Below, piece after piece: positions 6,536-13,474 of a stretch of DNA of 14,148 nt. Location: contig CADBSI010000109.1 of assembly GCA_902797275.1 (NCBI GenBank), positions 1 to 14,148 on the forward strand, in the 5' to 3' direction. The translations under genes and the position numbers were made by a program. Under the pieces are notes generated by a model. The model was given only the letters and a program-made list of their open reading frames with translations. It was not told the DNA's origin and did no database searches. Source of the stretch: an uncultured Erysipelotrichaceae bacterium. GTDB taxonomy: Bacteria > Bacillota_I > Bacilli_A > RF39 > UBA660. The stretch's first letter is position 1, and the number at the start of each line of letters is the position of its first letter.

Positions 6536-8787
6536 ATTACATCATCATTTTCATTGCTTTGTAATTTTACTAATACTTCCCGTGGTTTTGAACCATTTTG
6601 AGGTCCTATTATTCCTCTTTCTTCTAGTAAATCAACTATTCTAGCAGCTCTGTTATAACCTAGTTTAAATCTTCTTTGTAAAAGGGACGCACTGGCTTTA
6701 CCACTAGTAATTACAAATTCAACGATTTCATCATATAAAGGATCATCATATTCTTCTTTAACATCTGTATTAGCATCAATTTTACCAGTTTCTTCAACTG
6801 GTGAATTTAAATTCATCATTTTTTCATCATATATAGCTTTTTGTTGACTAATTGTATAATCAACAATTCTTTTAACTTCTTCTTCTGTTATCCAAGCACC
6901 TTGAATTCTTGTTGGAGTTGATTCTCCCATAGGTAAAAATAACATATCTCCTCGGCCAAGTAATTTTTCAGCTCCCGTCATATCAAGAATAGTTCTTGAA
7001 TCAATTCCTGATGAAACTGCAAATGATATACGAGATGGAATATTAGCTTTAATAACACCTGTAATAACATCAGTTGATGGTCTTTGTGTTGCTATAATTA
7101 AATGAATTCCAGCAGCACGAGCCATTTGAGTAATTCTCATGATTGAATCTTCAACTTCTTTAGAGGCAACAAGCATTAAATCAGCAAGTTCATCAACAAT
7201 AACAACAATATATGGCATTTTTTTTAATTTACTATCTTCTGGTAAGTTTTTATTTTTCTTTTCAATCATTTCATTGTAAGAACCAATGTTCTTGACCCCT
7301 TTTTCTTCAAATAAATCGTATCTATCTTCCATTTCTTTAACAATTTTAGCTAAAGCAACACTAGCTTTTTTAGGATCGGTTACAACGGGAGCTAATAAAT
7401 GAGGCACACCATTAAAAACAGATAATTCAACCTTTTTAGGATCTACTAATAAAAGTTTTACTTCATCTGGTTTTGCTCGCATTAAAATGCTTGCTAAAAT
7501 ACAATTAATACAAACAGATTTACCAGATCCGGTTGCTCCTGCTACTAAAAGATGGGGTGTTTTATTTATTTCACAGTACTTTGGTTTACTTAAAATATCT
7601 TTTCCAAGAGCAACTAATAATTTATTATCTGATTTCTCAGAAAGCAATTTTTCCATAATTTCTTTTACATAAACAGTTGTTGGATTTTCATTAGAAATTT
7701 CAATACCAACTGTACTTTTTCCTGGAATAGGAGCTTGAATACGAACATCTTTTTTAGCAAGAGCTAAACTAATTTCTTTATTAATTCCTGTTAACTTAGA
7801 TAATTTTGTACCTGGTTTTAATTCAAGTTCATACTGAGTAATTGCAGGTCCTACTGTTACTTCAACAACATGACCAATTATACCGAATTCATATAATACT
7901 TCTTCTAGTTTTTTAATATTAGCTTCTATATTAGCTTGATTATTATTTTTAGTTTTTTTAGGTTCATCTAATAAACTTAGCGGTGGTAATTTATAATTTT
8001 CATTGGTTTGAACAACTTCTTTTACTGATTCTTTTGTATCAACCTCTTGATTAGTTTCAACATTAGTATCAACAATCTTAGCTTTTTTTAATTCATCTAT
8101 ATTAGAAATTACTACTTTACCATCATCCTCGTTTACATTGTCATTTATTTTAACATCATGACTAGCACTTACTAAAGGACTTTCTCCTTTTGTTTTATGT
8201 GGTAGCATCTTCTTACTACTACTTATTATCTTAGATACAATATCAGCTATACTTAAACCAGTTATTATTAAAATACCAAAGGCAATTAAACAAATATAAA
8301 TAATTTTAACCCCATTAGTTGCAAAAAGAGAAGCAAACAAACTAACAAAGAATCCCCCTATCATTCCACCCCCAATATTGGCAAATGTTAAGGTACGATT
8401 AGCACCATCAACTATATCAAATACTTTCATAATATTTTTAAAAGTGTTATTCATAGTATCTAAAAAAGTTGTAAATTCAACATTAACATATGAAACATGA
8501 AGCATCATTAATAATCCTATTAATAAAATATAAAAACCAATTAATTTAGTATTTAAAAAATCAGGATATTCTTTTTTAATCAGTATATATAATCCAAGAG
8601 CTACTAAACTAATTAAAAATACTAAATATAAACATCCAAATAAAAAAGCCGAAAAAGCACAGATAAGTTCTCCACAAGGACCATATCCACATATTCCAAG
8701 TATTCCTAATAATATATATAAAAGACCATAAAGTTCTGCTTGATAACTAAATTTTTTAACAACTTTTTTATTTTTTTTCTTAGCCAT
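6532..8787 (-). CDS. ftsK: DNA translocase FtsK/SpoIIIE
   Basis: This is the septal ATP-driven double-stranded DNA pump that moves chromosome ends out of the closing septum. The N-terminal membrane domain has about 4-5 hydrophobic helices in residues 20-185. A charged linker (about 195-290) follows, then the alpha/beta motor with Walker A GATGSGKS at 417-424 and Walker B ending in D532-E533 (VIVDELADL). IIATQRPSTDVITG, DMTGAEKLLGRGDML and the GAWITEEEV segment are typical of the family. The C-terminal winged-helix gamma domain (about 680-745), which reads polar DNA sequences, is present with SLLQRRFKLGYNRAARIVDLLE. The length of 751 residues is normal for the short SpoIIIE/SftA-size form. The ribosome binding site is weak (AAAGTAGG). 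The stop overlaps the start of the GH43 gene. FtsK and SpoIIIE cannot be told apart from sequence alone. Confidence 0.95.
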   Translation of the reverse strand: MAKKKNKKVVKKFSYQAELYGLLYILLGILGICGYGPCGELICAFSAFLFGCLYLVFLISLVALGLYILIKKEYPDFLNTKLIGFYILLIGLLMMLHVSYVNVEFTTFLDTMNNTFKNIMKVFDIVDGANRTLTFANIGGGMIGGFFVSLFASLFATNGVKIIYICLIAFGILIITGLSIADIVSKIISSSKKMLPHKTKGESPLVSASHDVKINDNVNEDDGKVVISNIDELKKAKIVDTNVETNQEVDTKESVKEVVQTNENYKLPPLSLLDEPKKTKNNNQANIEANIKKLEEVLYEFGIIGHVVEVTVGPAITQYELELKPGTKLSKLTGINKEISLALAKKDVRIQAPIPGKSTVGIEISNENPTTVYVKEIMEKLLSEKSDNKLLVALGKDILSKPKYCEINKTPHLLVAGATGSGKSVCINCILASILMRAKPDEVKLLLVDPKKVELSVFNGVPHLLAPVVTDPKKASVALAKIVKEMEDRYDLFEEKGVKNIGSYNEMIEKKNKNLPEDSKLKKMPYIVVIVDELADLMLVASKEVEDSIMRITQMARAAGIHLIIATQRPSTDVITGVIKANIPSRISFAVSSGIDSRTILDMTGAEKLLGRGDMLFLPMGESTPTRIQGAWITEEEVKRIVDYTISQQKAIYDEKMMNLNSPVEETGKIDANTDVKEEYDDPLYDEIVEFVITSGKASASLLQRRFKLGYNRAARIVDLLEERGIIGPQNGSKPREVLVKLQSNENDDVI

Positions 8788-8808
8788 ATTAACCTACTTT
8801 CTATCATA

Positions 8809-8837
8809 ATTATACTATTAATAGAAAAAAATAACAA
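8809..8837 (-). promoter_or_regulatory. Promoter of the ftsK operon
   Basis: The -35 TTGTTA (8832-8837) is followed by a 17-nt spacer and a perfect -10 TATAAT (8809-8814), with a start near 8802 and the ATG at 8787. The -35 overlaps the left arm of the terminator of the preceding gene, so the end of one transcript and the start of the next are packed together. Confidence 0.6.
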
Positions 8838-8849
8838 GAATTATCTTGT
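8824..8849 (-). terminator. Intrinsic terminator of the RelA-like/partner operon
   Basis: On the minus strand a 6-bp perfect stem ACAAGA / TCTTGT (8834-8839 with 8844-8849) closes a 4-nt loop and is followed by TATTTTTT. The TAA stop of the 8841-9266 gene falls in the loop. The stem is short and AT-rich, so termination may be partial. Confidence 0.5.
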
Positions 8850-9266
8850 CTTTTTCTTTTGTTTTTCTAAACTATTAATATAATTAAAAGCATCTATTAT
8901 AGGTATTTCAACAAAATCAGGATCTCCGTCATTTAAAATATCAACTAGCCAATTTAAATTATTAATTTTTTTCCATTCTAATTTATTAAGATCATATACT
9001 TGAATATATAAATCATTTATAATTCTAAGTAATAAAAAGGGAACACTTTTTTTACAAAAATAAAACTTAAATTTTGAATTTTTAATTTCTTTAAATTCTT
9101 CTTCGTTTATCATTCTACTATTTTTTAGTACTTGAAGTGGTAAATCTTGTCCATTTTTCCATATTCCATCATAATCAAAAAACTCAATGTTTTTATTTTC
9201 ATCAATACGAATTAAAATATTATCTAATGACTTATCTTTATCATAAACCAAAAATTGATATTTCAT
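8841..9266 (-). CDS. Small hypothetical protein, possible partner or immunity protein of the RelA-like gene
   Basis: This is a 141-residue acidic/basic mixed protein with no signal peptide or membrane helix. It has two similar beta-strand-rich parts: the first (about 3-45) with NILIRIDENKNIEFFDYDGIW, the second (about 75-115) with FLLLRIINDLYIQVYDL and LEWKKINNLNWL. A Lys-rich tail (KQKKKTR) ends it. I do not recognise a named family. Its ATG lies 2 nt after the stop of the RelA/SpoT-like gene, with AGGAGGT inside that gene's last codons, so the two are made together. Small cytoplasmic proteins in this position are often immunity or antitoxin partners, but that is inferred from position only. 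Confidence 0.72.
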   Translation of the reverse strand: MKYQFLVYDKDKSLDNILIRIDENKNIEFFDYDGIWKNGQDLPLQVLKNSRMINEEEFKEIKNSKFKFYFCKKSVPFLLLRIINDLYIQVYDLNKLEWKKINNLNWLVDILNDGDPDFVEIPIIDAFNYINSLEKQKKKTR

Positions 9267-9268
9267 TT

Positions 9269-10042
9269 TTACCTCCTCATACTATTATTATTAGATATAA
9301 ACCTATAGTCTTCTATATTATCAGGTGCATTTACTCTAGATTGTAATAAAATTCTTAAATTATTAGCTTGATTTCTTCTAAAATCTGGAGCATTTTTATC
9401 TCTTATAACTCGATATAAACGTCTTGTATTAGTTTCTTTTATATCATGACTATTAGGAGTGTGAAATTGTATTTCAAAATACATTCCTTCTCGTGATTTT
9501 AATTTAACATTAATACCTTGGCAGGTTCTTTTTTTATCATCTTTATTAGTAGACCAGTTATTTTTAACTTCAATATCATAATAACCTAAGTTTTCTAATT
9601 GATGAAGAAAATTATCTACTCCTTGAGTATAGTCTTCATCTTCAAAAATAATTGTATAACGAACACTATCTCTAATACCACTTGATGCTTTTTCAAAGTC
9701 TCCTAAGTAAGCATAACTATCAGCAATAATTTTTCTTTCAATACTTGCCTTTTCTTTTAAAACATGAGATGGTACTCTTAAACCCGTCTTAGGAGAAACA
9801 GTTGTTAAAAGCTTACCCTTAGTATTTTCTATAATACTACTTATATCAGCAGTTATACAAGGTTCTAAAGTTTTAGCTTGATAATAAACAACATCTGCTA
9901 ACCTAGAAATATGTTTTTCTTCTTCTGTTTTTTCACTTTCAGGTTTTACATAAGATTCTTTTTTATCTAACTCCTGTATAAAGTTATCCTCCCAAATTAA
10001 GTATTCATTCCAATCATTAACTGTCATATCTATTGCATTCAT
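9269..10042 (-). CDS. RelA/SpoT-fold nucleotidyltransferase-like protein (toxin-like domain)
   Basis: The protein is 257 residues from ATG 10042. This start has AAGGTGGTGA at good spacing; an upstream ATG at 10072 would add 10 residues but has no ribosome binding site and lies before the predicted transcript start. A helical N-terminal part of about 110 residues precedes a core that resembles RelA/SpoT synthetase-like domains. The core shows IRDSVRYT (Asp125), a CQGINVKL strand, FEIQFHT with Glu190 and His193, and a following helix with RRLYRVIRD. The same RDSVRYT...QGIN...FEIQFHTP...K pattern is known to me from C-terminal domains of polymorphic toxins and phage head-associated proteins. It is not a full stringent-response enzyme: there is no HD hydrolase, TGS or ACT domain. 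Whether it makes (p)ppGpp-like nucleotides or modifies another target cannot be told. Its partner follows at 8841-9266. Confidence 0.72.
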   Translation of the reverse strand: MNAIDMTVNDWNEYLIWEDNFIQELDKKESYVKPESEKTEEEKHISRLADVVYYQAKTLEPCITADISSIIENTKGKLLTTVSPKTGLRVPSHVLKEKASIERKIIADSYAYLGDFEKASSGIRDSVRYTIIFEDEDYTQGVDNFLHQLENLGYYDIEVKNNWSTNKDDKKRTCQGINVKLKSREGMYFEIQFHTPNSHDIKETNTRRLYRVIRDKNAPDFRRNQANNLRILLQSRVNAPDNIEDYRFISNNNSMRR

Positions 10043-10054
10043 TTGGTCACCACC

Positions 10055-10083
10055 TTGTTTTCCACATAACATTATGGTATATT
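10055..10083 (+). promoter_or_regulatory. Promoter of the DUF192 gene
   Basis: The -10 TATATT (10078-10083) is preceded by TGG (10075-10077), an extended -10. A weak -35 TTGTTT (10055-10060) lies 17 nt upstream. The start near 10090 leaves about 20 nt carrying AAGGTGA before the ATG at 10112. It overlaps the opposite promoter (10074-10102). Confidence 0.5.
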
Positions 10084-10102
10084 AAAATTAAGAAAAAGTC
10101 AA
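10074..10102 (-). promoter_or_regulatory. Promoter of the RelA-like/partner operon
   Basis: The -35 TTGACT (10097-10102) is followed by 17 nt and a poor -10 TACCAT (10074-10079). The start near 10067 excludes the ATG at 10072 and supports translation from 10042. The -10 overlaps that of the divergent DUF192 promoter, so the two cannot easily be occupied at once. Confidence 0.4.
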
Positions 10103-10111
10103 GGTGATAAA

Positions 10112-10426
10112 ATGAAACTAAAAGTCAATAACCAAATAATTTATTTAGAAAAAGCTAATACTCCAATTAAAAGATTAATTGGTTTTATGTTAAAAAGAAA
10201 TATTAACAAAGCTTTAGTTTTTAAAACTAAAAGTATTCATACTTTTCTTATGAAAGAAAATATAGATGTTATTATAACAAATAAAGATAATATTACAATA
10301 GATTTTAAAAAGAATTTAGAAAAAAATAAAATAGTTTTTAATAAAAATGCTTATTATATCTATGAACTACCTAATAATTTTTTAAAAGATTTAAAAAAAG
10401 GAGATAAGTTAGAACTACTTAACTAA
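10112..10426 (+). CDS. DUF192 family protein
   Basis: This is a 104-residue protein and the only plus-strand gene in the window. The pattern ANTPIKRLIGFMLKRN, KALVFKTKSIHTFLMKENIDVI, a hydrophobic strand, then YYIYELPNNFLKDLKKGDKLEL matches the DUF192 family (er.rGLM, F.....HtfwM...iDv, yvlElp.g...gd.v). Members are small beta-barrel proteins of unknown biochemical role, often exported in other bacteria. This copy has no signal peptide and is a minimal domain. AAGGTGA lies 4 nt before the ATG. Its TAA (10424-10426) lies beyond the nrdG stop, so the two genes overlap tail to tail by 12 nt inside a shared terminator. Confidence 0.85.
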   Translation: MKLKVNNQIIYLEKANTPIKRLIGFMLKRNINKALVFKTKSIHTFLMKENIDVIITNKDNITIDFKKNLEKNKIVFNKNAYYIYELPNNFLKDLKKGDKLELLN

Positions 10427-10434
10427 CTTATCTC
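10401..10434. terminator. Bidirectional terminator shared by DUF192 gene and nrdG
   Basis: A perfect 12-bp inverted repeat (GAGATAAGTTAG at 10401-10412, CTAACTTATCTC at 10423-10434) encloses a 10-nt loop. On the minus strand it is followed by CTTTTTTTAAA (strong), and on the plus strand by TTATTATATATTCTTTT (moderate). Both stop codons (10415-10417 and 10424-10426) lie inside the hairpin, so the last codons of both genes form the stem. Confidence 0.85.
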
Positions 10435-10936
10435 TTATTATATATTCTTTTACAAGAACAGCTTTTTGTTTTTTTAAAGATGGTTTAACATTTATTATTC
10501 TTTGATTTTTAGAACCTCGATATTTAGCACTATAACTTTTTAAAGAATCAATAAATGGTCCATCGACTAAGACATCAACATATTTTAAAAATTCAACACA
10601 ATCTGGTATTTCTAATAATTTTTCAAAGAGAAAACCGGTATAACACCAAACATTAAGTCCCATTTCTTTAGCAAATTTAGCAATTTCTAAACAAGGAAGT
10701 GGTTGCATCATGGGATCTCCTCCAGAAAAAGTTAAACCATCTTGAAGTTCAGAATTTTTAATTTCATCTATTATCAAACTTGTATCAGTTATAAATCCTT
10801 TATCAAAAGAATGAGTTTCGGGGTTATGACAATTTAAGCAATTATGGGGACATCCTTGAGTCCAAACGACCATTCTAATTCCTGGTCCATCAACTACACT
10901 ATCTTTTTGTAAAGGATTAGCAAGACGAATTTGCAT
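10415..10936 (-). CDS. nrdG: Anaerobic ribonucleotide reductase activating protein NrdG
   Basis: This is a radical-SAM iron-sulfur enzyme that uses S-adenosylmethionine to place the glycyl radical on NrdD under anaerobic conditions. The cluster-binding CxxxCxxC is at C29-C33-C36 (GCPHNCLNC), preceded by the typical DGPGIRMVVWTQ. TFSGGDPM (about 80) is the GGE-like SAM-binding motif, and VDVLVDGPF is also characteristic. At 173 residues it is full length. The ATG shares one base with the nrdD stop (TAATG), and no Shine-Dalgarno is visible in front, so it likely depends on ribosomes finishing nrdD. The 3' end lies inside the shared terminator. Confidence 0.95.
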   Translation of the reverse strand: MQIRLANPLQKDSVVDGPGIRMVVWTQGCPHNCLNCHNPETHSFDKGFITDTSLIIDEIKNSELQDGLTFSGGDPMMQPLPCLEIAKFAKEMGLNVWCYTGFLFEKLLEIPDCVEFLKYVDVLVDGPFIDSLKSYSAKYRGSKNQRIINVKPSLKKQKAVLVKEYIIRDKLVK

Positions 10937-13284
10937 TATTTAAAAGTATGTTTTACACGGTCACGTTCTTCGGCTTTTTTACCATTATTAAATCTATCAA
11001 CAGTACCAACTAAATAACCGGTAATTCTTCTAATTCTTTCAAATTTAACCCCATCTGTTTCACGTCTACCACATCCTGGGCAAACATCTCCAATAACACC
11101 TGTAAAACCACAAACTGGATCTCTATCTACTGGGTGATTAACTGCTCCATAACCTATTCCTGCTTCTTTCATCATACGAATAACTTTAACGAAAGCATCA
11201 ACATTTTCACATAAATCTCCATCAAGTTCAATATATGAAATATGTCCTCCATTAGTTAAAGCATGATATGGTGCTTCAGTTTTAATTTTATTGGAAATAG
11301 TTGTTTGATAATAAACTGGTACATGGAAAGAATTTGTATAGTATTCTCTATCCGTTACTCCTGGAATAATACCATAAATTGATTTATCAATAGCTGTAAA
11401 ACGACCTGATAAACCTTCTGCTGGAGTTGCAATTAAAGAGAAATTAAGTTTATATTCTTTAGTGTATTCATCACACTTATTACGCATGAATTTAACAATT
11501 TCAAGACCTAATTCTTGAGATTGCTTTGATTCTCCATGATGTTTACCAGTTAAAGCTTTCAAGCATTCTGCAAGACCAATAAATCCTTCTGTTAAAGTAC
11601 CATGTTTCAAAACTTTTCTTAAATTATCTTTATTTTTTAAATTTTTAGAATCTATCCAAATACCTTGTCCAAGTAAGAATGGAAAGTTATAAACGTGTTT
11701 TTTGCACTGAATATCAAATCTATCAAGTAATTGATCACGAACTTTATCCATAGTTTCAGATAATTCTTTATAAAATCCTTCCATATCAGCTTTTTTAGCA
11801 CCATTAACAATTCCATATTTAATTCCTAAACGAACTAAGTTAATTGATGTAAATGATAAATTACCACGGCCAGTTACAATTTCACGTTCTGGATCAACAA
11901 CATTTCCTATAACTCTAGTACGACATCCCATATAAGCAATTTCTGTGTTGATATTACCTTCTTTATAATATTGTTTATTAAATGGAGCATCAATAAATGA
12001 GAAATTTGGAAATAATCTTTTAGCTGAAACTTTGCAAGCTAGTTCAAATAAATCATAGTTTGGATCCGTTTTATTATAGTTAACTCCCTCTTTTACTTTA
12101 AATATTGAAATTGGAAAAATTGGAGTTTCTCCATGACCAAGACCAGCCTCAGTTGCAAGTAAATAATTTTTTATTACCATTCTTCCTTCAAAACTTGTAT
12201 CAGTTCCAAAGTTAATAGATGAAAATGGTACTTGTGCTCCTGCTCTTGAATGCATGGTATTTAAATTATGAATAAAGCTTTCCATTGCTTGATATGTAAG
12301 TTTTTCAACCTTAACAATAGCTTTTTTATGAGCTTTTCTAAATAATAATTCAACATCTCCTGAACCTTTAAAAAAATGTTCAAAAGCATTCATATTAAAA
12401 TTAACTTCTTTAATTTTAGATATTTCTTTTTCAATACCTTTCATATTTAAGAATTTATCAAATCCTTCAAGTTCTAAAAAGTCAAACAAAAGTGATTTAA
12501 ATTCTTTTCTAAATGATTTTACAACTCCAGGAGCCATATAGTAATCAAATGCTGGAATTGATTGACCACCATGTTGATCATTTTGATTAGATTGAATAGC
12601 AATAGCAGCAAGAGCAGCATAACTCATAATACTATTAGGACTTCTTAAAAATCCATGTCCCGTTGAAAAACCTTTTTCAAACAAACTAGATAAATCAATT
12701 TGACAACAAGTAGTTGTACCCATTGGTAAAAAGTCCATATCATGAATATGTATCATTCCAGAATCATGCATATCTGAAAACTCAGGTTTAATAAAATATG
12801 ATTTAGAAAATTCTTTTGAGATAGTACTTCCATATTGAAGCATTGTTCCCATAGCTGTATCACCATTAACATTAGCATTATCTCTTTTACTATCTTCTTC
12901 ACTTGCATCTTTCAAAGACAAAGCTTCAATTGCTTTAACAAGTTTATGTTGACGACTTTGAAACATACTCCTTGATTTATCTCTAGCTTCTCTATAACTT
13001 GCAAAACTTTCAAGAACATCAACATATCCTAGTTCTCTTAAATTATTTTCAATTAAATCTTGAATATCTTCTATTTTAATAGTTTTACTATCACTATAAT
13101 TTTCATTAATATCTTCAATTACTTTTTTATAAACCAAACTACTATCATCCGGTTTATATTTTTCTCCTAAACTATCAAAGCCCTTTTTAATTGCAAGACC
13201 AATTTTATCTTCATTAAAAGGAACTTTCTTTCCATCTCTTTTAATAACTTTTAAAGTATCACTTTTACATACATCAGTAATCAT
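10936..13284 (-). CDS. nrdD: Anaerobic (class III) ribonucleoside-triphosphate reductase NrdD
   Basis: NrdD reduces NTPs to dNTPs for DNA synthesis without oxygen, using a glycyl radical installed by NrdG and formate as usual reductant. An N-terminal ATP-cone (about 10-100, VIKRDGKKVPFNEDKI) gives allosteric control by ATP/dATP. The barrel domain has the active-site Cys454 in MGCRTRV. The glycyl radical is Gly756 in RRITGYL, 26 residues from the C-terminus. The C-terminal metal site has C725, C735 and C738 (three Cys visible, not the four of the classical CxxC...CxxC). The 782-residue length fits the family. The start has AGGAGG 6 nt upstream. The promoter is at 13303-13331 with a dyad over its -35. 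nrdG follows directly, so both are made together. Confidence 0.97.
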   Translation of the reverse strand: MITDVCKSDTLKVIKRDGKKVPFNEDKIGLAIKKGFDSLGEKYKPDDSSLVYKKVIEDINENYSDSKTIKIEDIQDLIENNLRELGYVDVLESFASYREARDKSRSMFQSRQHKLVKAIEALSLKDASEEDSKRDNANVNGDTAMGTMLQYGSTISKEFSKSYFIKPEFSDMHDSGMIHIHDMDFLPMGTTTCCQIDLSSLFEKGFSTGHGFLRSPNSIMSYAALAAIAIQSNQNDQHGGQSIPAFDYYMAPGVVKSFRKEFKSLLFDFLELEGFDKFLNMKGIEKEISKIKEVNFNMNAFEHFFKGSGDVELLFRKAHKKAIVKVEKLTYQAMESFIHNLNTMHSRAGAQVPFSSINFGTDTSFEGRMVIKNYLLATEAGLGHGETPIFPISIFKVKEGVNYNKTDPNYDLFELACKVSAKRLFPNFSFIDAPFNKQYYKEGNINTEIAYMGCRTRVIGNVVDPEREIVTGRGNLSFTSINLVRLGIKYGIVNGAKKADMEGFYKELSETMDKVRDQLLDRFDIQCKKHVYNFPFLLGQGIWIDSKNLKNKDNLRKVLKHGTLTEGFIGLAECLKALTGKHHGESKQSQELGLEIVKFMRNKCDEYTKEYKLNFSLIATPAEGLSGRFTAIDKSIYGIIPGVTDREYYTNSFHVPVYYQTTISNKIKTEAPYHALTNGGHISYIELDGDLCENVDAFVKVIRMMKEAGIGYGAVNHPVDRDPVCGFTGVIGDVCPGCGRRETDGVKFERIRRITGYLVGTVDRFNNGKKAEERDRVKHTFK

Positions 13285-13302
13285 TTAATCCTCCTCAATT
13301 AC

Positions 13303-13331
13303 ATTATATAAATTAGTTTAATCATTTACAA
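13303..13331 (-). promoter_or_regulatory. Promoter of nrdD-nrdG
   Basis: The -35 TTGTAA (13326-13331) is followed by 17 nt and a perfect -10 TATAAT (13303-13308). The start is expected near 13296, giving a very short leader with AGGAGG. The -35 lies in the middle of an inverted repeat (13315-13338). Confidence 0.6.
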
Positions 13332-13338
13332 TTAAACT
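13315..13338. promoter_or_regulatory. Inverted repeat over the nrdD -35, possible operator
   Basis: AGTTTAAT (13315-13322) and ATTAAACT (13331-13338) are perfect inverse copies separated by 8 nt. The dyad centre falls on the -35 of the nrdD promoter, a place where a bound dimer would block RNA polymerase. The sequence does not match the NrdR box, so the regulator is unknown. In such AT-rich DNA a chance dyad is possible. Confidence 0.4.
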
Positions 13339-13401
13339 TACATAAAAAGACACACATAATTTTCTATCTTCTTTTGTACCTTAATTATATTTCTAAATAA
13401 C

Positions 13402-13430
13402 AAAAAAAATTGTTGCAATTGCAACAATTT
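13402..13430 (-). terminator. Intrinsic terminator of the 13475-14148 gene
   Basis: AAATTGTTGC (13407-13416) and GCAACAATTT (13421-13430) form a perfect 10-bp stem with an AATT loop, a 24-bp perfect palindrome. On the minus strand eight T follow (13402-13409, partly in the stem). A second small hairpin, CCTTAT/ATAAGG with a 3-nt loop (13450-13464), lies between the stop codon and this terminator and has no T run on this strand. Confidence 0.85.
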
Positions 13431-13474
13431 ATTAAACTTCTTCTCAAAGCCTTATAGAATAAGGAAATAAATTT

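Noticed and set aside
7487..7672. Plus-strand open frame of 61 codons opposite ftsK
   Set aside because: It lies opposite the conserved Walker A region of ftsK and has no ribosome binding site or promoter.
9137..9346. Plus-strand open frame of 69 codons
   Set aside because: It lies antisense across the junction of the RelA-like gene and its partner, with no start signal and no family-like features.
10043..10072. Ten-codon N-terminal extension (MLCGKQGGDQ) of the RelA-like protein
   Set aside because: The ATG at 10072 lacks a ribosome binding site and lies upstream of the predicted transcript start, while the ATG at 10042 has AAGGTGGTGA at good spacing.
13296..13320. NrdR box near the nrdD start (TTTATATAATGT-like sequence)
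   Set aside because: Too few matches to the NrdR consensus, no second box at the usual spacing, and the matching bases are those of the -10 itself.
13407..13430. Palindrome as a protein operator
   Set aside because: A T run follows directly on the minus strand just after a stop codon, so an intrinsic terminator explains it best.
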